Shown: one piece after another, positions 45,764-56,137 of the stretch
Layout: each line of letters begins with the position of its first letter
Position numbering within the stretch: the stretch's first letter is position 1
Origin: Sulfuricurvum sp.
GTDB lineage: Bacteria > Campylobacterota > Campylobacteria > Campylobacterales > Sulfurimonadaceae
Assembly (NCBI RefSeq): GCF_028710345.1
Contig: NZ_JAQTUH010000003.1
Span: 289,247-353,246, forward strand
Length of the DNA stretch: 64,000 bases
Reading direction: 5' to 3'
Program-made: the position numbers and the translations under genes
Notes under the pieces: model-generated
Database searches by the model: none
What the model was told of the DNA's origin: nothing
The model's input: only the letters and a program-made list of their open reading frames with translations

Positions 45764-47266
45764 ATGACTGCCATTATAGAAGAATTAAGAACATTAGGTC
45801 AGGATATCAAAATTCTCTATGTCGAAGACAATAAAGGACTTAGAGAAAGTATATTAAATCTTCTGACAAAGTTTTCACCTAACATATACCATGCTGAAAC
45901 CGGAGATAGCGGTTACGAATACTATTGTAAATATAGCCCTGATATTGTATTGACCGATATTAAGATGCCTGGTATCAGTGGATTGGAATTCGCAAAAAAA
46001 GTCAAAGATGATGATAATAATGTACGCGTTATTTTTCTCTCTGCCTTTGATGATAAAGAGTATCTACATGAAGCGATTAACATAGGAGCATTTCGATATC
46101 TATCAAAACCTACAAAAGTCCCATTATTGATTACAACACTCCATGAAGCCGTTTTATCAATACATAAAGAACGAAATAATCGTATTTTCGAAAATCAGCT
46201 AACCGATATATTTAACTATCAAAATAACCTTATTATGATGTTCAAGAATACCGAGCCAATCGTTGTAAATCGCCAATTTCTTGATTTTTTTGGTGTACAA
46301 ACTCTGAATGAATTCACCAATACGCATAATGAAATCGGTGAGTTACTTTTAGAGCATAATGGTTTTTTATATTCTACTCCTGAATCTGGATGGTTTGAAA
46401 AAGCACTTAAAAATCCTGGGAAACTTTTTCACACCAAAGTCTATAATCACAATAATAAGACCTGCCATTTGATTATGAAACTCAGACTGATTCCTCAAAA
46501 AGAGGGATATTCGATATTGTCTTTTGATGATATAAGCGATTTAAATTTAATGATGATCTTTGATGGTAATGCCGCCAAAAGTGATCAAAAGCACCATGAT
46601 TCTACAGCTGTCAGAAAACTAATGAATGTTATTAAAGAGAATGGCTCTGAAGTCAAACTCTATAATTTTTATCGAGGCTTGACCATTGTCAATAATGCCA
46701 TTTTAATCTCCATGGATGACCAACAGGTTGTCCTTAAAACATCCTATTCTCAGCTCAAAGCTATCAAAATTGCAAAAAATATTACCATTACATCAGAGAT
46801 TTTTCCTAATACCGTTCTTTGCAATACAACTGGCTCTGTTGATTTTGATAAGCAAACCGTAACTTTTTCAGATATGCAATTTGTCAATGAAAGCGCGAAC
46901 CAACGTGCAAATATTCGGCTTGAACCCGATACAGAACGCCATAGTGTCACCTTATTTCTAAATGAGATAAAATATTTTGGTAAAACACGTATTGTTGATA
47001 TATCTATTTGTTCCGTAAAGCTTGAGCTTGATGCTCTACCAGCAGGCTTAAGCGTCGGTGAAACCGTTAACATCGTAATGGTGTTTGAAACAGAAAAACA
47101 GCCATTAAATTTATCGGTCACCAGCAAAGTATATCGAATAGACAACCGTTCCAAAAGTTTTCAGATCGTGTTTCTTTTTGAACTTTCATCTATCTATCAC
47201 GATAAATTGCTCGATTATATTGCAAAACGTCAAATGGAGCTTATACGTGAATTCAAAGCTATTTAA
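45764..47266 (+). CDS. Response regulator with PAS-like and PilZ domains (REC-PAS-PilZ)
   Basis: 500 residues. Receiver domain ~12-130 (YVEDNKG, DIVLTDIKMPG, LSAFDDKE, LSKPTK). A PAS-like region spans ~145-260. The C-terminal ~120 residues look like a PilZ domain: QRANIR supplies RxxxR and DISICS matches DxSxxG with Ser at the last position, so c-di-GMP binding is likely but not certain. It is a paralogue of 56898-58409, both ending DYIAKRQMxLIREFK. It overlaps the next kinase gene by 20 bases, its probable partner. Confidence 0.85.
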   Translation: MTAIIEELRTLGQDIKILYVEDNKGLRESILNLLTKFSPNIYHAETGDSGYEYYCKYSPDIVLTDIKMPGISGLEFAKKVKDDDNNVRVIFLSAFDDKEYLHEAINIGAFRYLSKPTKVPLLITTLHEAVLSIHKERNNRIFENQLTDIFNYQNNLIMMFKNTEPIVVNRQFLDFFGVQTLNEFTNTHNEIGELLLEHNGFLYSTPESGWFEKALKNPGKLFHTKVYNHNNKTCHLIMKLRLIPQKEGYSILSFDDISDLNLMMIFDGNAAKSDQKHHDSTAVRKLMNVIKENGSEVKLYNFYRGLTIVNNAILISMDDQQVVLKTSYSQLKAIKIAKNITITSEIFPNTVLCNTTGSVDFDKQTVTFSDMQFVNESANQRANIRLEPDTERHSVTLFLNEIKYFGKTRIVDISICSVKLELDALPAGLSVGETVNIVMVFETEKQPLNLSVTSKVYRIDNRSKSFQIVFLFELSSIYHDKLLDYIAKRQMELIREFKAI

Positions 47267-49421
47267 AGTATTTTCATTTCATACGATCAGTACCTTTTTT
47301 AAATCTTTTATTTTGGTATGGTTCAGCTTTTTTATCACATTGGGAATAACCTTTTTCTTATGGTCAAATGCACGAGAAAATGCCATGGATGAAGCTAAAA
47401 ATCGTTTTAAATCTAATAACATTGAAACCATCCATAAAATTGAAATCAGAATGCATGCTTATGAAACTATTTTGCAAAGTTCTATGTCACTATTAAGTAC
47501 TGTTGAGCACATGAACCAGCATAAATGGTTTGTATATGTCTCAAGTATGCAAATAGAAAAGCACTATCCTGGATTTCAAGGAATAGGCTATTCAAAAATA
47601 ATCCAAAAAAATCAACTACCTAAACATATTGAACAGATGCGTGCAGATGGATTTAAAAACTATTTGATAAATCCATTAGGCAACCGCCTAGAATATCACC
47701 CAATTATTTATTTAGAACCATTAACTCAAAGAAATATAAAAGCTATCGGCTACGATATGTTCACCAATCCAATACGTCAAAAAGCTATGACGAGGGCAAG
47801 AGATACAGGTGAAACAACACTTTCAGGTAAAGTGACCTTAGTCCAAGAACAAAATCACGATGTTCAACCAGGTTTTTTAATGTACGTCCCTTTTTATAAT
47901 ACTCATAGCACATTACTCTCATCAGGACAAAGAGAACAACATCTTGAAGGATTTACATTTGCCCCTTTTCGTGCTCATGACCTCATCGATGAAATTTTAC
48001 AAAAAAAAGATCCTCATATTTCTATCAAAATTTATGATGGCACTACGATCATACCCCAAAACCTATTGTATGAGAGTGACCACGTAAGCAATCATTCACC
48101 TCTCTTCGTCGAAACAATCCCTCTAAAAATGTATGGACATACGTGGAGTATCAGATTTGAAACACTCCCTACATTCAAAGAGACAATTGACAATGCTCAA
48201 CCGCACTTGATTGTATTGGCTGGTTTACCAATATCATTTTTATTATTACTTACCCTTCTCGCATTTTACCAAACTGCCGCGCGAGCTCGATTGCTAGCTC
48301 AATCAATGACTAGCGAAATTAGAATGCTAAACACTGAGCTAGAAAACATGATTAACATAACGCCAAACCCGATCATCGTTCATGCAGAAGATGGCACAAT
48401 TTTAAAAATGAACCAAACATGGAGCACTATATGCGGTTATTCCTATGAGGAAACACCGACTATTGATACATGGGTAGATAAAGTCTACAAAGATCATCAA
48501 AAAGAGATAAAACAATATATACGAAATCTTTCAAATATTACTCAAAAGGTTGATGAAGGGGAATTTTCATTCTATAATAAATCAGGTGCACTTATCATAT
48601 GGCAATTTAGTTCAGCACCGTTTGGAACTATTAATGGGCAAAAAACGATTATCTCTTCTGCCATGGATGTCACTGAACTTAAAAATAAAGATAATATGCT
48701 GATAATGCAATCACGCCATGCTGCAATGGGAGAAATGATCAATATGATTGCCCATCAATGGCGTCAACCACTCGCTTCGATTTCAGCTATCGCAGGGACT
48801 TTACAAGTTGAAGCCATGCTCGATCAATACGATCAAAACCATTTTATAGAAAAACTCAATTCAATCAGTGATTTGGCAATAGACTTATCGGACACAATCA
48901 ATGATTTTCGAAACTTTTCTAAAAAAGATAAAATCAAAGAATTGGCGACATGGAAACAACTAATTAATGGGAGTCTGGCGATCATTCAACCAATCCTAAC
49001 AAATCAAAATATCGAGCTTCATATTTCCGAGACTAGAGAACGCTCCTTCATGACGTATCCTAGAGAAATAAGACAAGTTATTCTCAATATACTTAAAAAT
49101 GCAGAAGATGTTTTAATTGAAAATGAAATAAAAATACCACAAATCTGGATCCGAGTTTTAGATCAAGATGGAAAACCGTGCTTAGAAATTGAAGACAATG
49201 GAGGGGGAATTCCTCCAGAGATCATTGATAAGATTTTTGACCCTTATTTTAGTACAAAATTTGAAAAAGAGGGGACAGGCATCGGATTATATATGTCAAA
49301 AATGATCGTTGAACACCACAATGGTGGCAAGCTAAATGCCTATAATACGAATCATGGAGCATGCTTCCAGATTATTTTACAAACTGATGATTATCTCGAT
49401 GTATCGGGAATCGCAGAATAA
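47247..49421 (+). CDS. CHASE-PAS sensor histidine kinase
   Basis: 724 residues from GTG 47247, which has GGAG 7 bases upstream inside the end of the REC-PilZ gene. TM1 (~15-35), a periplasmic CHASE domain (FQGIGYSKII, KAIGYDMFTNPIRQKAMTRARDTG), TM2 near 320-340, one PAS domain and the kinase core (MINMIAHQWRQPLA, DNGGGI, GTGIGLYMSK) follow. It resembles the kinase at 32516-35029. Its 3' end overlaps the convergent kinase gene by 50 bases. Kinase and REC-PilZ protein are probably a pair. Confidence 0.92.
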   Translation: MNSKLFKVFSFHTISTFFKSFILVWFSFFITLGITFFLWSNARENAMDEAKNRFKSNNIETIHKIEIRMHAYETILQSSMSLLSTVEHMNQHKWFVYVSSMQIEKHYPGFQGIGYSKIIQKNQLPKHIEQMRADGFKNYLINPLGNRLEYHPIIYLEPLTQRNIKAIGYDMFTNPIRQKAMTRARDTGETTLSGKVTLVQEQNHDVQPGFLMYVPFYNTHSTLLSSGQREQHLEGFTFAPFRAHDLIDEILQKKDPHISIKIYDGTTIIPQNLLYESDHVSNHSPLFVETIPLKMYGHTWSIRFETLPTFKETIDNAQPHLIVLAGLPISFLLLLTLLAFYQTAARARLLAQSMTSEIRMLNTELENMINITPNPIIVHAEDGTILKMNQTWSTICGYSYEETPTIDTWVDKVYKDHQKEIKQYIRNLSNITQKVDEGEFSFYNKSGALIIWQFSSAPFGTINGQKTIISSAMDVTELKNKDNMLIMQSRHAAMGEMINMIAHQWRQPLASISAIAGTLQVEAMLDQYDQNHFIEKLNSISDLAIDLSDTINDFRNFSKKDKIKELATWKQLINGSLAIIQPILTNQNIELHISETRERSFMTYPREIRQVILNILKNAEDVLIENEIKIPQIWIRVLDQDGKPCLEIEDNGGGIPPEIIDKIFDPYFSTKFEKEGTGIGLYMSKMIVEHHNGGKLNAYNTNHGACFQIILQTDDYLDVSGIAE

Positions 49422-51897
49422 ATCGTGCTCCATGCTCTGTATTGATAACCGAAACATTACCGTTGCAATGCTCTTCAATAATTGTTTTCGTCATATAAAG
49501 ACCTAATCCCGTCCCATTTTCTTCCCCTTTTGTAGAGACATACGGTAAAAAGATGGTATCGATAATCTCTGGCGGAATTCCCCCTCCATTATCTTCAACG
49601 CTCAATATGACTTCACTATCAGTTTGATCCGATCGAACCATTATCATAGGCTTTTCAACTCTTTTTTCATCAAAAACATCGATAGCATTTTTGATGAGAT
49701 TGAGTATCACTTGAATCAACTCATTTTCATACGTTAAATAATCACCATTATTATTATGACTCACCTCTAACATGATTGATTTGCTCACAATCGTATTCTC
49801 AATCAATTCAAGCGTTTTGTCTACTATAACCAAACTGTTTGTCATACTGGCAAGTTTTTGGGGTTTGAAAAAATCTTTAAAATCGGTAATCGTTCGTGAA
49901 AGGTGCTGAATCTGCACCTCCATATCATCAAAACTTTTCATCATATCATCAAAAGATGCTTGTTCTAACAAAATACTCACTTTTTGACGATTCATCAATG
50001 CACTAATAATCGCCAAAGGTTGACGCCATTGATGAGCAATCATACTGAGCATTTCACCCATCTGAGCTTGTCTCGTTTGCATCAAAAAGAGTTTATCTTT
50101 AATATTACGTTCTGTTACATCGTCTTGAATCGTTACAAAATTTATAATTTCATTGTGTTCATTAAATATAGGGAAAATCGTCGACGCCATATCACGTAAC
50201 TCTTCATTTTTCATCCTATTGATAACTGTTCCACGCCAAAATGATCCCTCTAGTAAAATAGTTGCCCATAAATCTTTATAAAAAGATTGAGGATGTTTTC
50301 CGGAGTTAAACATATTCATCTTAGAGCCTACGAGCTCCTCTTTGGAATATCCGCTTAAAAGTGTAGCATAGTGATTAGCGTATTCAATCACCCCGTTCTT
50401 GTCAGTAATTATAGTCGAAAGAGGTGTTTGGCTCACCACGTGAGAAAGCATCTCTATCATTTGTTCACTGGCTTTATGTTCCGCATCTTTGACAAATCTT
50501 TTTAGTGCAAAGCTGATTTCCATTGCCATCTCTTCGAGAAGTTTTTGCCCCTCTTTATCAAATGCATTGCTATCGCCACTGTAAATATTCAGGACACCGA
50601 CTACCTTATCATCCAATACTAACGGCAATGAAGCAGAAGAAGCAAAGCCATACTCTTGTGCACGTTCTCGCCATGGTAGAGTCACGGGATCATTAGCTAT
50701 ATCTTGACACCAGTATGGACGGTTGTGATGGAATGCTATTCCAGTAGGCCCTTTTCCCGTAGGATGTTGTAAATCAGTAGAGATAAATATCCCCGCTAAA
50801 TATTCTATCTGATCGCCATAGGATGCGACAGGGACTATCGCATTTGCCTCTTCATTTAAAATACCGATCCATACCATTTTCATCCCGCCAAAAGTTACAG
50901 CATCATGGCAGATCATTTGGAAAAGCTCTTCTTCGTCACGTGCATGGATAATAGCTTGGTTACATTGACTAAGAGCAGCATAGAGTTGCGTAAGCCGTTT
51001 ATTATGGTAAATCAAAGATTTTAATCTATCCTGTGTTTCACTCAACCACCCTAAAACGCTGTTTCGTTGCCCCTGTTGTAAATCGATGGTGTGTGCAAAA
51101 TCCCCTCGTCCGATACGAATAATATGATGATGCACCTCATCTACAGAACCGCCCAAAATTCGATTTAACATTTTATAGAGCTTCCAAAAGCTCATCAAAA
51201 GGGAGAAACCTAATAAAATAAATAGTATACGAAGATACAGTGCATTATAGGTAGCATTCTCTACTGCCTTTGCCGTTCGTTTGTCCATAAGCATATAAAA
51301 CTCATCAATAGGACGCATAATAGAAGCTTTGGCATTTCGATAGTTTTCATCATGTAAGAGTTCAATAGCGGCTTGTTTATTTAATATTTTTTCTGTAGAA
51401 GAAGCAGGAGTTTCTAAAAGGCTTATCGCTGAAAACTCGGTCTGAGTAAGGATATCAGAATTTTTTTTGGCTTCCGAGAGTTTGGCAAGTTCATCCGGTG
51501 CAAACCCACCGAGTCGTATCATCTCTATCAAAGCGATACGGGTGGGAGCGTGCGCTCGAGGACGGCTATCATCTGATCCTACTAAATCCCAATAGATATT
51601 TTGGTAATCAACAGGTCGAGACTTGACTCCGTTTCGGATATCCAATATCTCTTGATAATGTTCTTTATAGAGAGGGTCTCCACTCACAGCATACGTTCGC
51701 ACCATCCGTGTCAAATCATCAGATGACTGACGAAGTTCATCTGCAAGCTGAAACGACCGTAACCTCAGTTCATGCGCACGATCAATCTCTTTTTCCGAAT
51801 AGACATACGTGAAAAACACTATCGTAAACAGAACCACTAAGACGAGTGTTTGCCAAATATTTCGTAGAAATAGTGACCGTTTCCTGAGTAAAGCCAC
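49372..51897 (-). CDS. HAMP-GAF-PAS sensor histidine kinase
   Basis: 841 residues. TM1 ~13-32, a ~185-residue helical periplasmic region (VRTYAVSGDPLYKEHYQEIL...YQNIYWDL, a type seen in many sensors), TM2 ~220-240, HAMP, a GAF domain (~315-470), PAS (~480-600) and a kinase core (MLSMIAHQWRQPLA, DNGGGI, GTGLGLYMTK). The start is GTG 51897, but AAAGGAA almost touches it, so translation may be weak or the true start lies elsewhere; an in-frame stop at 51928 limits upstream choices. It is the last gene of the ODP operon. Confidence 0.9.
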   Translation of the reverse strand: MALLRKRSLFLRNIWQTLVLVVLFTIVFFTYVYSEKEIDRAHELRLRSFQLADELRQSSDDLTRMVRTYAVSGDPLYKEHYQEILDIRNGVKSRPVDYQNIYWDLVGSDDSRPRAHAPTRIALIEMIRLGGFAPDELAKLSEAKKNSDILTQTEFSAISLLETPASSTEKILNKQAAIELLHDENYRNAKASIMRPIDEFYMLMDKRTAKAVENATYNALYLRILFILLGFSLLMSFWKLYKMLNRILGGSVDEVHHHIIRIGRGDFAHTIDLQQGQRNSVLGWLSETQDRLKSLIYHNKRLTQLYAALSQCNQAIIHARDEEELFQMICHDAVTFGGMKMVWIGILNEEANAIVPVASYGDQIEYLAGIFISTDLQHPTGKGPTGIAFHHNRPYWCQDIANDPVTLPWRERAQEYGFASSASLPLVLDDKVVGVLNIYSGDSNAFDKEGQKLLEEMAMEISFALKRFVKDAEHKASEQMIEMLSHVVSQTPLSTIITDKNGVIEYANHYATLLSGYSKEELVGSKMNMFNSGKHPQSFYKDLWATILLEGSFWRGTVINRMKNEELRDMASTIFPIFNEHNEIINFVTIQDDVTERNIKDKLFLMQTRQAQMGEMLSMIAHQWRQPLAIISALMNRQKVSILLEQASFDDMMKSFDDMEVQIQHLSRTITDFKDFFKPQKLASMTNSLVIVDKTLELIENTIVSKSIMLEVSHNNNGDYLTYENELIQVILNLIKNAIDVFDEKRVEKPMIMVRSDQTDSEVILSVEDNGGGIPPEIIDTIFLPYVSTKGEENGTGLGLYMTKTIIEEHCNGNVSVINTEHGARFILRFPIHRDNHQFVK

Positions 51898-51927
51898 TTC
51901 CTTTGCTACCGTAACCCTATTGATGTT

Positions 51928-52227
51928 TTATTTAGCGATACGATCTGCGATAGCCTTGATTTGTCCATCTGTGAGAGAAGCGGATTGAGCTTTCATAAGG
52001 GCTTTTTGCCCTCCGCCGTAACTGCCGTCTTGATACCCTTTGAGTGCAGCAGTAAACTCTGCTTTACTCATATCTTTGATTATTTTACTTTTCCCCATAG
52101 CCGCTTTTTCCCCTTGTGCTCCATGACACACTTCACACTTTTTATAAAGAGCTGTCCCATCTTCTGCCATACATGAGACCGAAGCTATAGAAAGTACCGT
52201 TAATACACTGATCGCGAATTTTTTCAT
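51928..52227 (-). CDS. Small periplasmic class I cytochrome c
   Basis: 99 residues. A signal peptide (MKKFAISVLTVLSIASVSCMA) precedes a single haem-binding motif CEVCH, with Met residues near the C-terminus (for example ALMKAQ) that could be the sixth ligand. The pattern YKKCEVCHGAQGEKAAMGKSKII is typical of small soluble cytochromes c that shuttle electrons. It is flanked by two sensor kinase genes in the same direction and lies 36 bases after the first, so it is likely in the same transcript. AGGAG precedes the ATG. Confidence 0.93.
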   Translation of the reverse strand: MKKFAISVLTVLSIASVSCMAEDGTALYKKCEVCHGAQGEKAAMGKSKIIKDMSKAEFTAALKGYQDGSYGGGQKALMKAQSASLTDGQIKAIADRIAK

Positions 52228-52263
52228 TGTTTACTCCTATGATTATAATAACTCGATTATAAT

Positions 52264-54618
52264 CTATTTTTCATCACTTTGCGATTGATTGATATTAAAA
52301 GCGATACTAAAGCACACACCATCCTCTTTGTTTTCCGCGTTTATCGTACCGCCAAGATGTTTTTCCACAATCGTTTTAGACATATAAAGCCCTAATCCCG
52401 TCCCCGTTTTCTCATCTTTTGTCGAAAAATAAGGATCATAGATACGCCCCATAATAGCAGGGTCAATCCCCCCTGCATTGTCGCATATCGTAGTAACAAC
52501 CTCATCACCGATATCCTCAATCACGATAGTGATGCGACGAGAAGTAACCCCATCACTGATCAGTGCCTCTTTAGAATTTTTCAAGAGATTAATAAACACC
52601 TGTAATAACTCGCGAGGATAGACTCTCACTTTCGCATGGGAATTATCCGTTAGTGTCAAGAGAATATCATGACTGTGAAGACTCGCATCGATCATCGATA
52701 TCGCATCATCCATAATATCAGCGATGGAAACTAACTCTTTTTCTTTATCCGGTCGAAAAAAGTCCCGAAATACATCGATGGTGCTTGAGAGGAAATTCAC
52801 CTGAGAGAGTATCCCCTCTCCGCTTGTACGGCATTCATCGATATTGAGACCGTCAAACTCCAAATCGATTAACATATTATTGACCATCATCGAGACAATA
52901 CTCAGCGGTTGACGCCACTGATGGGCAATCATACCGATCATCTCCCCCATCGCGGCATGTCGGGACTGGGCTATCATCAAATCTTGAGTATCACGAATTT
53001 CATTCGACATCTTTTCATGTTCACTCATATCACTTGCCATAGCGACATAACAAGGCTTATCATCATAGTAGGTAGACTGTACCGTAACATTGACCGGATA
53101 GCTTGTTCCATCTTTTCGATAATGATACGTATGAAGTGAAACACACCCGTGAGTTTTAACTTCATCCATGTAATTTTTTAACTCTTCAATATCCATCCGT
53201 TTGATATCCAACGGCGTTAATCGAGTCATCTCAGGCATAGTATATCCGGTATTTTTGAGGGCACTTTTATTAAGGTAGTGAAAATAAAATGTTTGTGCAT
53301 CAAAAATATAAATTTCTGTCGTTGCCTCTTCCACAATCATCCCAAGATGATAATTCTTATCTTCAATCGATTTAACATAACTTACATCGGTATGAAATCC
53401 TATCATACGCACCGCAATGCCATATTCATTGAATTGAACCACGCCTCGATCTAGGTTCCATATATAATGACCGTCCTTATGATGAAGACGATGAAGATTT
53501 TCATATTTTATGGTTGGATCATGGATACTATTTTCAATCGCTTCATTGGCGGATGCCAAATCATCGGGATGGACTAAGTCTATCCATGTTTGGAGTGCAT
53601 TGGGAAGTTCATCGTCTCTGTATCCCACCATCGCTTTCCAATGTGGAGAGAAATAGACGCTATTATCAACCAAATTCCAATCCCATAATCCATCTTTGGT
53701 TGCACTCATTGCTAACTCAAATTGCTCTTGTGATGATTTAAGTTTGGTCACATCACTCATAATCAGAATAAATCCATTAAACTTACCACTGACATCATCG
53801 ACAGGTCGAATAAAAACATCGTAAATATAGCGCTCTTGTGAGCGTATTTGCTCATAAAAAAATCGGTAAGAATCGGTATCTCCCAAATCACTAATTGCTT
53901 CAGCTATCCATTCAGGGGTAGTAACGGTTTTGTTTTGTGCATAATAATACGTACCGCCATGATATTTTTTGTCAAATAAAATCTCACTTGCCGCTTGATT
54001 ATAGTTGAGAATTATCCCAAAAGAATCAAGCAATATGGCCCCCGAAGAGAAGGAATCAAAAATGGTAAGGTAGAGATTTTTTTCATTGGTTAAAGTACGA
54101 TTGTGTTCGGAGAGATCATGTATCTGCTCCTCTGAACTCCGTCCATGCCATTCGATGGAGTAGGCTATCTCAACGCGGTCAAAAAACTGTTTGACGTATT
54201 CATAATAAAATTTCGGATCATCAAATAAAGAGGAATGAAGTTCGATTAAATCGTGGTAAGTTTGACGATAGTATTTAAACAGAGAAATAAACATCGCGAA
54301 ATTAACCCCGCGTGCACGATGACGCTGTGCCTCGAGAAGCCCAAATGCTGAAGCGGGATCATCCTTATAATTCTCACTAGGTCCCAAAGCGGGAGGAATC
54401 GGATATTCCTGCATCAACAACCCAAGCGAATTTGTCAACCCCTCTATCGAAATTCGCCACGCTTCAAGCAGTGTTGAGGTATAGCTGGTGTAGCCGTGTT
54501 GAGCAGCATAGTCGAGTATTTTCTCCATAAGCCACACTTCATGGAGACGTAACCAATCAATAAAGGCTTCATTAGAGTCAATTTTTTTAGGAGTTATTAT
54601 GTCGTTTATATCGTTCAT
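52264..54618 (-). CDS. Cytoplasmic multi-PAS sensor histidine kinase
   Basis: 784 residues from ATG 54618, with AAAGGA 6 bases upstream; GTG 54621 is less likely. There are no membrane helices. An all-helical N-terminal region of ~170 residues (LRLHEVWLMEKILDYA...FAMFISLFKYYRQTYHDLIELH) is a sensor domain I cannot name. Three PAS domains (~185-545) include a typical PAS/PAC (WDWNLVDNSVYFSPHWKAMVGY). The kinase core has MIGMIAHQWRQPLS, DNAGGI and GTGLGLYMSK. It overlaps the REC-HD-GYP gene by 32 bases. Confidence 0.92.
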   Translation of the reverse strand: MNDINDIITPKKIDSNEAFIDWLRLHEVWLMEKILDYAAQHGYTSYTSTLLEAWRISIEGLTNSLGLLMQEYPIPPALGPSENYKDDPASAFGLLEAQRHRARGVNFAMFISLFKYYRQTYHDLIELHSSLFDDPKFYYEYVKQFFDRVEIAYSIEWHGRSSEEQIHDLSEHNRTLTNEKNLYLTIFDSFSSGAILLDSFGIILNYNQAASEILFDKKYHGGTYYYAQNKTVTTPEWIAEAISDLGDTDSYRFFYEQIRSQERYIYDVFIRPVDDVSGKFNGFILIMSDVTKLKSSQEQFELAMSATKDGLWDWNLVDNSVYFSPHWKAMVGYRDDELPNALQTWIDLVHPDDLASANEAIENSIHDPTIKYENLHRLHHKDGHYIWNLDRGVVQFNEYGIAVRMIGFHTDVSYVKSIEDKNYHLGMIVEEATTEIYIFDAQTFYFHYLNKSALKNTGYTMPEMTRLTPLDIKRMDIEELKNYMDEVKTHGCVSLHTYHYRKDGTSYPVNVTVQSTYYDDKPCYVAMASDMSEHEKMSNEIRDTQDLMIAQSRHAAMGEMIGMIAHQWRQPLSIVSMMVNNMLIDLEFDGLNIDECRTSGEGILSQVNFLSSTIDVFRDFFRPDKEKELVSIADIMDDAISMIDASLHSHDILLTLTDNSHAKVRVYPRELLQVFINLLKNSKEALISDGVTSRRITIVIEDIGDEVVTTICDNAGGIDPAIMGRIYDPYFSTKDEKTGTGLGLYMSKTIVEKHLGGTINAENKEDGVCFSIAFNINQSQSDEK

Positions 54619-56137
54619 CACGCATCCTTTGTTCTAATTCTGCCAAGGTGATCTTATGGTTTTTAGAGATATCGAGATGAAAATGGGTACAGGTTAGATG
54701 GTTTTTCAGTAAAATTTCTGAAGAAGCATACAATTTTTCTTCAAATTCAAAATGGTTTTGTGAAACAATAATAAAATCATTGGCATGAATACGGAAAAGG
54801 AGTAATCCGTTAAAATGGTCGTGTAACATCTCTGCAACACTGTGCAAAAGAGCATTCCCGCTCTCCCAACCATACTCATCATTAAATTCACTAAATCGAT
54901 GCAATGAAATCACATGAATACAACGATAAGTATAGGTATAACTGTTCTTTAAAAGGACAACATCCAAATAGTTATGATTGTACAGTCCCGTTATTGCATC
55001 TTTGTAAAAATAGGCAAATCGCTCCTCTTCTAATGAAGAGTGGGGAAGCTGTGATATCTGTTCCGCCACCTCAATATGAGCCAGTGCCCTGAGAGCAAAA
55101 GGGACAACAGTAGGATCAAACTGGATTCCACTGAGAGATTCTACCTCTTGTATAGCTTCCAAAACACTTTTGCGTGGTTTATAAATGCGGTTGGTTGTCA
55201 TCGCATCAAACGCATCGGCAATAATCATAATACGTGCAAAAGGATCAATTTGATCCCCCCCAACCCCTCGTGGATATCCACTACCGTCATAGCTCTCATG
55301 GTGATCACGAATGATAGGAATCATAGAATCAAATATCGGAATCTCTCCAAGCATCTCAATACCGACAGTCACATGCTCTTTTATCAGTTCACGCTCAATT
55401 TCATCGAGTTTTCCCGGTTTTAACAATACCGTATCGGGTGTAGCGATTTTCCCGATATCATGGAGTATCCCTGCACGGTAGAGCAAATCACACTGACTCG
55501 AATCATACCCCATCTCTTGCGCTATACGGCGAGAATAATCAGCCACTCGATGGGAGTGCCCTGCGGTGTAGCTATCGCGTCGTTCTATCATTTTGATTAG
55601 ACCGATTAAGGTTTTTTCATAGTACACTATCTTTTCACTTTCAAGATCTTTGTACTCTTTGACTTTAAGATCCACCAATGCCTCAAGATGAGTTCGATAC
55701 GCATTATTCTCACGTAGTTGAACAATTTTAGAGACCACTTTATAAAGAACTTGAATGATTTGAGGGTGATTAATCGGTTTGAGAATATACGCATCGATAC
55801 CCAACCGAATAGCCTCCATAAAATATTCACTTTCGGTGTAAGCAGAGATAATAATCATCTCTTGAAGCGGGTTAATTTCTTTGATACGATGCAACATCTC
55901 CAATCCGTTCATATGAGGCATTTGAATATCGGTAATAACAATATCAAATGGTCTCGCATGATAGTTTGCCAACCCCTCTTTACCATCCGAAGAGAGTGTT
56001 ACATTGGGGAAAATCTTTTTTAAATAGTGCTCAACTTCCGTACGTAAAAGTGTGTCATCTTCTACGTACAATACTGAAATATTTGATGCTTCCGCATGCA
56101 AAAATTTGAGCTGTTCCGAAGTTGAGTCAACACTCAT
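54587..56137 (-). CDS. Response regulator with HD-GYP and degenerate GGDEF domain
   Basis: 516 residues. Receiver domain ~15-130 (YVEDDT, DIVITDIQMPHMNG). An HD-GYP domain (~180-365) has HDIGKIATPDTVLLKPGKL, HHESYDGSGYP and IIADAFDAM, with intact metal ligands, so c-di-GMP hydrolysis is expected. The C-terminal ~130 residues keep the GGDEF fold (DAITGLYNHNYLD, DEYGWESGN) but the active site reads HANDF, so cyclase activity is lost; it may bind nucleotide as a sensor. It overlaps the ODP gene by 4 bases and the next kinase by 32. Confidence 0.92.
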   Translation of the reverse strand: MSVDSTSEQLKFLHAEASNISVLYVEDDTLLRTEVEHYLKKIFPNVTLSSDGKEGLANYHARPFDIVITDIQMPHMNGLEMLHRIKEINPLQEMIIISAYTESEYFMEAIRLGIDAYILKPINHPQIIQVLYKVVSKIVQLRENNAYRTHLEALVDLKVKEYKDLESEKIVYYEKTLIGLIKMIERRDSYTAGHSHRVADYSRRIAQEMGYDSSQCDLLYRAGILHDIGKIATPDTVLLKPGKLDEIERELIKEHVTVGIEMLGEIPIFDSMIPIIRDHHESYDGSGYPRGVGGDQIDPFARIMIIADAFDAMTTNRIYKPRKSVLEAIQEVESLSGIQFDPTVVPFALRALAHIEVAEQISQLPHSSLEEERFAYFYKDAITGLYNHNYLDVVLLKNSYTYTYRCIHVISLHRFSEFNDEYGWESGNALLHSVAEMLHDHFNGLLLFRIHANDFIIVSQNHFEFEEKLYASSEILLKNHLTCTHFHLDISKNHKITLAELEQRMRDERYKRHNNS

